A stretch of 14,265 nucleotides of DNA from Phanerochaete sordida (GCA_019973155.2 BPQB01000199.1:1-14265), one strand, 5' to 3'; positions 1 through 7,657 are shown, counted from the stretch's first letter. Notes: generated by a model not told the origin, from the sequence alone. Numbers and translations: made by a program.

Positions 1-313
1 TGTTACCTGCCCACCTGTGGATATCACGCTGATAGTGGGCAGGACGCCTTCCGGGCTAGTTAGGGTGTCCAACCGGGGGGTATTGGTCACCCTTGCTAGT
101 TATCTTATCACTGAGACCCAGGTGTTCCGCGCGCGCCGTCTGCCCCGAAACTAGCCTTCTAGGACACATTCGATCTTCTTCCGCCTCATAAACCCAAAAA
201 GTGGTCCGCCCGCCCTCCCCGGACGCTGCTTTCGCGCACGAAGTCCGCTGCGTTCGGCCGGCCGACAAGCGTGCGAGAGGTATACAGGGTGTCTGGCAGG
301 CCATTTTTGTGAT
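1..313. other. Left-edge stretch without a recognisable gene
   Basis: No coding exon set could be assembled here on either strand. The one longer minus-strand open frame (56-304) has no recognisable motif and no intron pattern like its neighbours. The only visible structure is a perfect 9-bp inverted repeat, listed separately. The stretch lies just upstream of a tRNA gene and probably includes its 5' flank. Confidence 0.5.
6..43. repeat. Perfect 9-bp inverted repeat with 20-nt loop
   Basis: CCTGCCCAC at 6-14 is the exact reverse complement of GTGGGCAGG at 35-43. The arms are GC-rich and would form a stable stem. Nothing nearby tells what it does. It could be the 3' end of a transcript entering from the left, or chance. 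Confidence 0.35.
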
Positions 314-409
314 GGTGACGTGGCCGAGTTGGTCTAAGGCGTTGGATTTAAGTTATGCTTGATTCCCAATGGGCGTGAGTCCGCGCGAGTTCGAACCTCG
401 CCGTCACCA
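314..409 (+). tRNA. tRNA-Leu(UAA) with a short intron
   Basis: The cloverleaf is readable. The acceptor arm GGTGACG (314-320) pairs with CGTCACC (402-408), followed by discriminator A409. The D arm begins TGGCCGAG, as in leucine and serine tRNAs. The anticodon is TAA at 349-351. There is a long class II variable arm, and the T arm GCGAG-TTCGAAC-CTCGC ends next to the acceptor strand. The locus is 96 nt, about 12 nt longer than a mature tRNA-Leu, and the extra bases fall right after position 37 (about 353-363). CTTGA at 358-362 can pair with TTAAG at 348-352 (one G-U), the usual anticodon-intron helix of nuclear pre-tRNAs. The anticodon stem has a probable A-C mismatch at 346/365, so the intron boundaries could shift by one base. 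Confidence 0.9.
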
Positions 410-417
410 CTCCTCGA

Positions 418-422
418 TTTTT
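418..422 (+). terminator. RNA polymerase III T-run terminator
   Basis: Five consecutive T residues begin nine bases after the tRNA discriminator base. This is the expected position and form of a Pol III termination signal for the tRNA-Leu gene. Confidence 0.75.
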
Positions 423-478
423 GAGTTTCCTGCATAGTTTCGCCTCGCCGTGTCGGTCCTCGTCTCTCTTTTTTTGTA

Positions 479-502
479 GGCACTGGGCATGGCACTGGGC
501 AG
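479..502. repeat. Two tandem copies of a 12-bp unit
   Basis: GGCACTGGGCAT (479-490) is followed directly by GGCACTGGGCAG (491-502), differing only in the last base. It is a short local duplication with no evident function. Confidence 0.5.
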
Positions 503-605
503 GGCAAATAGACCCCGCTCACGGCTCAAATTAGCGGATGTCGTGAGTACTTCGCTATCAGGCCAAGTGACTACCCCGATAGCCCTGAGACTGTAGGCGG
601 CGGAA

Positions 606-618
606 TGTATTTATTTAT
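606..618 (-). promoter_or_regulatory. Candidate polyadenylation signal of the PGG-motif gene
   Basis: On the minus strand this reads ATAAATAAAT, containing AATAAA (610-615), about 130 nt past the stop codon of the gene ending at 745. The position fits a 3' UTR signal, but fungal poly(A) signals are loose, so this is only a candidate. Confidence 0.4.
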
Positions 619-744
619 GCCAATGACTCGGGTCAACCCCGACAGGATCTACAGACCCTCCAAGAAAGTGCTCAACAAGTTGTACAGAGTGACGTTCATG
701 AATTCAGTTTGTTTCGTGATGCAGTTCAACGCAAAAGTGCGCGA

Positions 745-1779
745 TCATAGAATCTAAGCGTACGTATTTAGCACACACTCATCGACAAAGATGATCGAAA
801 AAGGCGTACCTCCGAGATGCTATCGCGGCCTCCAGGCATCTCGCGGACACTGTAGGCCAACAGTCAGAATCACCAGCAGCATTTCTAACAAGAACCTTCG
901 CTTACCGTCGGGTGGGCCTGAAGCCCGCCTTCGGCGCGGGGCTCTCTTCCCACTGATTGCTCGCCTGGTTCCTGATATCGCACACACCGTAGTCAGCCCT
1001 GATGGGCGCAACATGGACAAATAGACTCACTTCAAGTTCGCAGCTACGCTGTCCGTCTGGGGCTCGACGGGTGCCTGACGCGGCGGCGCGGCAGCGAGAG
1101 CGTCATCGTCAGTGTAGTGCCCGAAGATGTCGTGCGTATCGCCGCCCGGCGCCGTACGCACACGGCGTGTGGGACGGAAGCCGCCGCTTGGAGACTCTGC
1201 GAGACGCTGCATGAGACTCGGAAGCGACGCAGTGGCTTGGAAGCGTACCGGTGAGAGCCTCCTCTGCGGGAGCGGCGGCGGAGGCTGTGGCAGCGACCTC
1301 TGCCGACTGGGCAGCGTCGGTCGATGCGGATTCGCCTGCGGAAAGCTTGCCAAAGGTCGCGTACTCTGTGGATCGAGATTAGAGGCGTGGGAGGGTGCGG
1401 CGGGACGAAGCGTACTCGGCAGCTTCTGGATGTTGTGGAAGTTCGTGTCGACGGTCGTTCCGGTGTATCTGCCGCAGGTCACATAAAGAATGTCATTGGC
1501 TACCAATGTTCGTGTGCACGCACCGGAGGAACTCGATCAGGGTTCGCTTCGTGAAGACGATGCGCGTGTTGTCCCAGTCCATCATGCCTGCGAGGGTGTC
1601 CTTTGTTGCAGTGTCCGACGACGCCCATGGCACGGCTACCCACCAAGGCTCGCAGACCAGTCTCTCTCCTTGTTCATGTCAACGACATCAGTGGGCGTGA
1701 AACTGCGGTTCCGAGGCGAAATATGGTGATCAGTGGATTGTGTCTCGAAGCGCGGACGCGATGCTCACGTCTGGGACAT
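745..1779 (-). CDS. Uncharacterised protein with two PGG-box motifs (SPIRAL1/Jupiter-like)
   Basis: Spliced from seven exons: 1769-1779, 1644-1702, 1524-1587, 1031-1468, 906-971, 810-849, 745-753. The product is 228 aa. All six introns (55-66 nt) have GT donors and AG acceptors. The N-terminal 60 residues are ordered-looking (around WDNTRIVFTKRTLIEFLR, 28-45). Then comes a Pro/Ser/Arg-rich linker (66-135) and two motifs: GFRPTRRVR-TA-PGG (141-154) and GFRPTRRVR-EM-PGG (207-220). The second is followed by RDSISEIL and the stop. Basic residue(s), V, two residues, then PGG and a hydrophobic tail recall the PGG box of plant SPIRAL1 and animal Jupiter/HN1 microtubule-associated proteins. That is a motif resemblance seen by eye, not a database match. 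Start: the ATG has a good AAG-ATG-T context, but the first coding exon is only 11 nt, so the extreme N-terminus is uncertain. It is divergent from COQ7. Function is not established. Confidence 0.72.
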
Positions 1780-2086
1780 CTTGGCTGGTATCTGTGGGAG
1801 TGCAAAGAGGGTATTTCGCGAATGGCTTGTTACGACGAGTTTTATGTACAGGGTCGTGGCGTGCGCGTGACGGTAGCTATAGCGATAGGTCGCCGAGAGT
1901 CCTCGTTCCTGTCCAGAAGACGAATGGGAGACGCGATGGCTCGATGGCTCTCACGTGCCACGCGACCAGCACGCGAGCGCAAAGACGCCCATGCCGAGCG
2001 TGACTTCACCGTTCGGGTCTTCCGCTTCGCCATTCCGCTCGTCTGCCTCGTCTTTTTATTTATCTCTGAGCCCTACAGTCTTGAAT
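1780..2086. promoter_or_regulatory. Divergent intergenic region between the PGG-motif gene and COQ7
   Basis: 307 nt separate the two start codons, so both promoters must lie here. On the COQ7 side there is a T-rich element (TCTTTTTATTTATC, about 2051-2064) some 25-35 nt before the ATG, which is as likely to be 5' UTR/initiator as TATA. No other clear element is visible. Open frames crossing this region on the plus strand are out of phase with any conserved protein. Confidence 0.45.
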
Positions 2087-2885
2087 ATGCTCTCGCCGAA
2101 GCTCGTGCGACGCTCTGTGCTCGCCGCAGTGCGCAGGCACCATTCGTCGGCGCCCCGGTCGCTTCCGTCCGCCGCCTACACCGATCCCGCACGGACACAG
2201 GAGGCATCGACGTCCGGCACACCCTACGACATCTCGGAGGCCCAGCGCGATACACTGCACGCCGCGCTACGCGTCGACCAGGCCGGGGAGGTGGCTGCAA
2301 ACTACATCTACATGGGCCAGCTCGCGGTCCTTGGCCGGGACAGGACAACGGGGCCCCTCATCCAAGTGAGCACGGCCGCCGAGCAGACTATCTCAAAATA
2401 CTCAAGACGCTTGTGACTGTCTAGGAAATGTGGGACCAAGAGAAAAAGCATCTGTCCGTCATGAACAAGCTGCAGTTCCAGCATCGGGTTCGGCCCACAG
2501 TGCTCTGGGAGGTCGCGAAGGTCGCTGGCTTCGGACTTGGTGCGGTCACCGCTCTCATGGGCAAGGAAGCCGCCATGGCCTGCACAGAAGCTGTGGAGAC
2601 CGTTATTGGCGAGCATTACGACGAGTGAGTTCGGCGCTTTGGTTCCAGCAGTCATGGACTGACGCAGGACGTGACAGTCAACTGAAGGAACTGGACGAAA
2701 TGAAGACGTCAGATCCAAGCATCCCTCTTTTGAAGGATGTTATTCGGGAGTTCCGCGATGACGAACTTGAGCATCTAGACACCGCCGTAGAACACCACTC
2801 TCAACGAGCACCAGCACACGCCTTGCTGAGTACTGTTGTCGGAGCGGGTTGCAAGGTAGCGATAGAGCTTTGCAAGCGGATATAA
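2087..2885 (+). CDS. COQ7: COQ7, 5-demethoxyubiquinone hydroxylase, mitochondrial
   Basis: Di-iron monooxygenase that hydroxylates demethoxyubiquinone, the penultimate step of ubiquinone synthesis, at the matrix face of the mitochondrial inner membrane. Exons: 2087-2365, 2425-2624, 2678-2885. Introns are 59 and 53 nt. The product is 228 aa, matching yeast and animal COQ7 (about 215-235). Residues 1-30 are rich in Arg, Ser and Ala with no acid ([15 protein letters not shown]), a typical import presequence, which is why the ATG at 2087 is preferred over the in-frame ATG at 1955. The family's ligand pattern is complete: E68 in [10 protein letters not shown]99/H102 in WDQEKKHL, E151 in the GKEAAMAC...AVE segment, and E189/H192 in FRDDELEH. 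The gene appears intact. It converges with a complex I subunit gene 92 nt downstream. Confidence 0.95.
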
Positions 2886-2977
2886 CAGCTTGATTTGACG
2901 ATGAGGGCCTGACGTAGGATATATATCAGACATTGGTTGGGCGAATCGACGTCTTATATTGGTTGCACAATGTCAGC
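2886..2977. promoter_or_regulatory. Shared 3' region of convergent genes, with a 10-bp AT palindrome
   Basis: Only 92 nt separate the stop codons of COQ7 and the facing complex I gene, so their 3' ends probably overlap. GATATATATC at 2918-2927 is a perfect palindrome carrying TATATA on both strands, the form of a yeast polyadenylation efficiency element. Serving both genes is inference. Confidence 0.4.
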
Positions 2978-3439
2978 CTAAGAGCTTGCGGCCAACGGCT
3001 CGCCCTTGCGCTTGCCGCCGTACTTCCACTTCAACTGGAGAGAAAGCTTGTAAGAACGCTGAGAAGAGTATAGCGACTGTACTCACATCCGTGAGGGTGC
3101 AGGTGTAGTAGATTAGGCCAGGGAAGACGGCGAGGCCAAGGACCGAGATGATTGTAGTCGAGCGTGTATAGCGGAAGTGCTTGTAGACGGCCTCGCGCTA
3201 CATGCGTACAGCTAAGCACAAGAGAAACTGCTGAAAACGCGTTGGACGCACCATGTGGTTCCACCGCTCGATGGCGGGGTCAAGCTAGAATACGCGGGTC
3301 AGTCCGTCGAGTATCGCAGAGTAACACTGAGCCAGACGCACCTTCACGGGTCCTACATAAGCACAGAAGCCGTTTCGTGAGTACAAACAACTTCGACATG
3401 CGCACAACGCGCGGACATACCATCGTGCCCGCCAGCCAT
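2978..3439 (-). CDS. Complex I B15/NDUFB4-like subunit, single-pass membrane protein
   Basis: Spliced from five exons: 3421-3439, 3342-3352, 3252-3284, 3087-3197, 2978-3034. The product is 76 aa. Introns are 52-68 nt with GT-AG ends. The protein opens MAGGHDGPVKLDPAIERW, followed by a short NM-REAVYKHFRYT segment, one hydrophobic helix (about 36-52, IISVLGLAVFPGLIYY), then TDLKWKYGGKRKGEPL at the C-terminus. The order DPA..RW, FR.T, one membrane helix and a basic tail matches the NADH-ubiquinone oxidoreductase B15 (NDUFB4) family as known in fungi, which sits in the distal membrane arm of complex I. The fungal form is much shorter than human NDUFB4 because it lacks the long N-terminal extension. 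It is supernumerary, so no catalytic residues are expected. The second exon is only 11 nt. The gene shares a 71-nt divergent promoter with the splicing-factor gene. The gene model is strong; the family name is somewhat less certain. Confidence 0.8.
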
Positions 3440-3510
3440 GGTGAAGTCGGGAGAGAGAGGAGCGTTGGTCCCTTTAGCGCCCAATTCGTCCTTGACTTCA
3501 CACCATCACC
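3440..3510. promoter_or_regulatory. 71-nt bidirectional promoter with an 8-bp dyad next to both start codons
   Basis: Both genes must start transcription within or close to this gap, or overlap. GTGAAGTC at 3441-3448 and GACTTCAC at 3494-3501 are perfect inverted copies. Read outward, each gene has GACTTCAC shortly before its ATGGCT: 1 nt away on the minus strand and 9 nt away on the plus strand. A purine run GGGAGAGAGAGGAG lies between. No TATA box is visible. Confidence 0.6.
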
Positions 3511-6330
3511 ATGGCTTACAACCGCGAGTGGGACAAAGGCAAGGAGACCTGGCAGGACCCTAGCTGGGCCGAATACAACGTACGAGCAAACGTAAGAGGG
3601 CGAGAAGAGGACTACTATGGCGAGGGCAAGCGCAGGAAGTACAATGACGGGGTGCGTACTCGCCACTCTTCCTCGAATAGTGTGCTAAGTGCATGCAGGG
3701 CTATACTGCTCCCGCAGGCGCGGGACACGATGACAGTGGTTATGAAATCTACACTCAAGGTCGCCATACGAATATCTGGTCTGACCATGGCAAGAAACGC
3801 CAAGGTCCCAGTGAGGCCAGTCCGCACGTAATATTCCTCGGCTTGGACCCAGACTTCAACGAAGCAGACGTATGTATCATCTTTTCGACTGCTTTCGTGC
3901 GCTCAAGAGTTCTTCGCAGCTGCAAGCGTACCTCGTCGGGAAGAAATGTCCACCAGAAACAGTGACAATAATCCGAGACAGAACAACAGGCACTTACTTG
4001 CCCCTTCGCTCCTGCATGTGCAAAGTGCATTGACATCTTTCCCCGTCGCTCGCTGCGATATTTTCTCCTAAAGGTCACTCCCGCGGCTTCGGCTTCGCGC
4101 AGTTCACGAGCATCGACCACGCGCGCGCCTTCGTCGACCCGCTCTTCCCGTTCGTCGACCTCCCGCCGCCGGCAGCACACGGCGCCAGCGCACGGACGGC
4201 GTGGCAGCGCGCGCTCGAGTCCGGCCAACAGCACAACGGCCGCCGCGCCAAGATCGACTACTCGCAGAGCGCGAGCCCCGCTGGCCGCCGCCCCGCGCAG
4301 ACGAACGACGGCACGCGCGACATCGGCAACACGCAGGGGCCCGTACTGCTCTTTCGCGGGCTCGACCCGCTCAGCGGCCCGCAGGCGATCGCGCAGGCCA
4401 TGAAGCTCTCAAGCGGGCCTGGCAAGGAGGGCGCCAAGGGTATGAAGCGCATCATCCTCATCAAGGACAAGGTCACGATGGCCAGCTGGGGTTTTGCGTT
4501 CGTCGAATTTATCGATGTGCAGGTGCGTTGAGCTGTCGATCTGTCGGAGGAATAGTATTCACAGTCATGCATTGTAGTCGGCGGCGGCGGTGCTCGGCGC
4601 AACGATGTCTGCGCAACTTCATCCGTCAGGCTTTCGGATCTCAGAGCGGCCAGTGGCTGCGTCGTTTGCCCATCCTGAGTCGTTCCAGCCGATATCTGAC
4701 TTCGCTATCAGAGATGACGCTTGCCTCGCATCGTCGCTCAGTCTCGGTGGCGTCGAGGGCACCTGGGTGCGCTATTGGGACGAGGGCTCGACCATCGCTA
4801 TGCTTGAGTTCAAGGTCGACCCGCCAGTCCAGCCCGCAGCTGAGCAGGCGAAGGAGAAGAAGAAGAAAAGCAAGGGTGAGCACAACGCTTCTTCATGTCA
4901 CAAAGTCACTTACTCACTTTGCCCAGTTGACAAGCCCATCGACAACAAGCCCGCGGAAGCCTCCGAACTCCCTCTCTCGGACAAACCGGTGACTCTCAGT
5001 TTCAAGGGCGCCTTCGGACAGAAGACGGCGCTGACTGCACCGGCCGCGAGTGTGGCTGCGAAGAAGCCCGCGCCCGCGGCACTCGGCTTCTCTCTGAATG
5101 ACGAGGAAGGTGGCGAGGATGAGGATGAGGCGGCGGACAAGAACAATGCTTCCTCGGACGACAAGGGTTTGTCTCACGCTTTGGGATGCGAGAAAGTGTT
5201 GTGGACGTGCGCGTTGACATACCGCCCGCTGCAGTTGCTGTTGGGAAGAAATCGGTTGCGCCCATGGTTGCGAGCAAGAAGGTACGGCCCACCTTCGTCA
5301 GTCATAGTCGTCGAAGCCTGATCTTGCGTAGACTGCGAACAACATAACGAAGTGGAACCAAGTGCAAGAAGAGCTCAAGGAAGGTCATGAACCAGTCGCT
5401 GGCCCGTCAATTGCACCGGTATGCTCCCGCCTGACAGTATCCTCTCTCTATCCACAACGCTTTGACAGGTCGTCGTCGCCCCGCCAACGGTGGTACCGGT
5501 AAAGCCCAAGGACAAGTCGACTACCCCTGCACCTGCGGACGAGTTTGAGTTCTCTGACACGAACGCAAAGACATGTCTGCTCTGCGCACGACAATTCAAG
5601 AGCCTCGACCAGCTGCGGCGCCACAACAAGGAATCCGCCCTGCACAAGGTGCGCCTCACCCAGCCGCAGCCCAACCTCGAGGACACTGACACGCGCGCAG
5701 AAAAACTACAAAGACGCGAACCTCCGTGAGGTCGCGCGCGAGAAGGCGAAAGCCGCACGCGCGAAGGCCGAGGCACACCAGCAGCCCAAGTACCGCGACC
5801 GCGCCTCCGAGCGGCGCACAATCTACAACCAGCCCGACATCCCGCTGCCGGACGCCGCCGCCGGTGGCGCGAAGGGCGCGATCAAGAAGCGGCATGCGGA
5901 GGGCCCCGCGCCGCCGCCGTCCCCGCCACCTGCGCCCGTCGCGCCCGCGGCGGACACGAACAACGTTGGTAACAAGCTGCTGCGGATGATGGGCTGGAAG
6001 GAGGGCACGGGCCTCGGTACAGACGGAGAGGGGCGCGTGGAGCCGATGTGAGTGCCCCCGTTGAGCTTTGGAATCGCGAGGGTTGACAGGGTGCGACAGC
6101 CAAACCGCGATCTATGCCCAGGGTGTCGGCCTCGGCGCGAGCAAAGGTAAAGAGGTCGGCAAGTACGCTGAAGGGTACACCGGATACGTGCAGCAAGCGC
6201 AGGAGGCGGTGAGTGCCACATCTTTACGCGACTGTTTGTGACGCCAGGGAGACTGCGAGAACGTGAGGAGAATGCGTACTGACCGACTTTCTCGTGGCGA
6301 TGCTAGGCGCGGGAACGCTACAATAGCTGA
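3511..6330 (+). CDS. RBM5/RBM10-like splicing factor: two RRMs, C2H2 zinc finger, G-patch
   Basis: Twelve exons: 3511-3651, 3699-3869, 3920-3989, 4074-4522, 4578-4875, 4927-5166, 5235-5281, 5332-5418, 5469-5648, 5701-6047, 6100-6208, 6307-6330. The product is 720 aa. RRM1 has RNP2 VIFLGL (91-96) and RNP1 RGFGFAQF (131-138). RRM2 has VLLFRGL (218-224) and WGFAFVEF (266-273). An acidic Ala/Lys-rich linker follows, then NNITKWNQVQEEL (475-487), a C2H2 finger (C537, C540, H553, H560) and a G-patch (about 648-692, with MGWKEGTGLG). This order is that of RBM5/RBM6/RBM10, RNA-binding regulators of 3' splice-site choice associated with early spliceosomal complexes. G-patches commonly activate DEAH helicases. 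The RanBP2 finger and a clear OCRE domain of the animal proteins are not seen. Intron 3 is GC-AG. The start ATG has an excellent ACC-ATG-G context. Confidence 0.9.
3990..4073 (+). other. Inferred GC-AG intron (intron 3 of the RBM5-like gene)
   Basis: The reading frame ...IIRDRTT (ending ACAG at 3989) must join G|GT CAC TCC at 4074 to give TTGHSRGFGFAQF, the conserved RNP1 region of RRM1. The bases after 3989 are GCACTT, not GT. The downstream GT dinucleotides (4018, 4025, 4045) give the wrong phase or lie at or after an in-frame stop at 4031. The acceptor is the less common AAG at 4071-4073. The 84-nt length is the second longest in the gene. Confidence 0.75.
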
Positions 6331-6603
6331 AGAATAGCCTGTCTTCTTGTTCTACGGGCTCACGATCTACGCTAGTGCTTTTGCTTCTACGGTTCGTGTT
6401 CACATATGTAATTTATTACTCCAATCCGGCCTCCCGGGGCCAGGCGTATTAGTCCGGATACATATTATTTCGCCCTGAGGGCGCGGGCCGACATAACGAG
6501 TGATACAGCTGCTGCGTAACGAGTGGAAACGAGGGTCGGTGTCTCGGCGTGGTGACGGGGTTGTCCTTGTCCAGATGGGGCGGAAGGACTACAGACTCAG
6601 AGT
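6331..6603. other. Convergent 3' region between the RBM5-like and PEBP-like genes
   Basis: No gene seen in these 273 nt. TATGTAATTTATT at about 6405-6417 looks like a plus-strand 3'-end element. ATTATT at 6464-6469 reads AATAAT on the minus strand, about 135 nt past the PEBP stop. A small hairpin, CGCCC-TGA-GGGCG, occupies 6471-6483. Assignment as poly(A) signals is tentative. Confidence 0.4.
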
Positions 6604-7657
6604 TCAGAAGAAGACGAAGCCGAGGCCGAAGAGCGCCGCGACGAAGACGGAGGAGAGAGGAGTGACAACGGAGCCGGCGCCGTTGGACTTGTTGGCGGTA
6701 GTGCCGCTGGTCGATGGGGAAGGCGGGGCGGTGGAAGACGCGGACGAGCTGTGCGCGGCAGGGAGCGTGGAGGTCACGACGGCCGAGGTCGCGGAGGGGG
6801 TCACGGACGCGGTGCCCTCTTCGACAGTGATGTACGTGCCCTGCGCTGCCTCAGCTCGCGAATCTCGTAGCATGAAATCACGGTACTCACAGCAACGATG
6901 GAACCAAGGTTGCTAGACTGCACGTAGTCTGCGAGGTTGAACACGCTCACGCCGACGTTCGGGGTGTCGAGGCCGTCAGGCGCAGTGAAGTTGTCGGGCT
7001 GGGTGTAGAGAAGGATCACGTAACTGCGAGGAATCAGTCTCGGACGCAGATGCGAACGGACGGCAACAGTCGCAGCTCACCGGTGCGCGCCGCTGCCTGC
7101 CGCGGGCGCAGGGCCAGCGTAGTCGGTGATGGCGACGCCCGCGCTCGTGCTCACGTTGAGCGGGCTGGAGCCTGCAGGGAGCAGCGCGTCGTCAGCGAGG
7201 CAGTAGGGCATAGTGCTGCGGGCGTACCAGTCAAAGTGACACCGTTCACCAGCCAGTGACGCGTCTGCCCCGCGGTCTCGTCGGTGCCGACGGGACCAGC
7301 GTCCGCCATGACGAGGGTGAAGTTGCCGGTCAGTTGAACGGTCGAGTTGGCGGGGGTCACGGCGAGTACAGGCGTGGGTCCGACCTCTGTAACCCGTCAG
7401 AACGCGGCGGGGGCGACTCGGACGGCACCCTGGCACTTACGGTCCTTGGTGAGCGACTGGCCCGGAGAGATGTCTCCGACACCGGAGTAAGAGAGCGACA
7501 GGACGCCGACGGGGTCGAACGACGCGAGGAGAGACGGCACGATGCCGGCATTGCTGAAATGCGCCTCGATAGCTTCGACTCCGAGCTCGGTGTTGTTGGC
7601 CTGCGCGGCGGCGAGGGCGGCAAGCGCAACGGAGACGAAGGCGGCGGAGAACTTCAT
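6604..7657 (-). CDS. Secreted GPI-anchored PEBP-like protein
   Basis: Five exons: 7441-7657, 7228-7386, 7081-7171, 6891-7023, 6604-6840. The product is 278 aa. A signal peptide covers 1 to about 20 (MKFSAAFVSVALAALAAAQA). The core has the phosphatidylethanolamine-binding protein layout: NFTLVMADAG (94-103), TRHWLVNG (114-121), and SGAHRYVILLYTQP (152-165), which matches the conserved GxHRY...LLY segment. The canonical DPDxP ligand-loop motif is replaced by ADAGPVG (100-106). Five N-glycosylation sequons are visible (NNT, NST, NFT twice, NVS). After about 210 the chain becomes Ser/Thr/Ala/Pro-rich and ends in NGAG plus a 21-residue hydrophobic tail, a typical GPI-anchor signal. PEBP proteins bind lipids or inhibit proteases or kinases, but for secreted fungal members the role is unknown. 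The last acceptor is placed at 6841; 6850 is an in-frame alternative adding three residues. Confidence 0.85.

Larger units (their letters stand above)
423..744. other. Intergenic stretch between tRNA-Leu and the PGG-motif gene
   Basis: No gene seen. It includes the presumed 3' untranslated region of the minus-strand gene that ends at 745, a T-rich run at about 465-477, and a small tandem duplication at 479-502. The minus-strand open frame running through the tRNA (334-522) is an antisense artefact. Confidence 0.5.

Noticed and set aside
334..522. Minus-strand open frame overlapping the tRNA
   Set aside because: It is antisense to a well-formed tRNA gene and has no coding signature.
1955..2089. 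Upstream in-frame ATG (1955) as the COQ7 start
   Set aside because: It would prepend 44 Ser/Pro-rich residues before a typical mitochondrial presequence. The ATG at 2087 gives the normal family length.
1603..2424. Long plus-strand open frame of 273 codons across the COQ7 start
   Set aside because: It overlaps COQ7 exon 1 in another frame, has an Arg-rich composition typical of shadow frames in GC-rich DNA, and shows no family motif.
6080..6099. Upstream acceptor TTGACAG (ends 6089) for intron 10 of the RBM5-like gene
   Set aside because: It gives the wrong frame. Only the acceptor ending at 6099 continues the G-patch as IQTAIYAQGVGLG.
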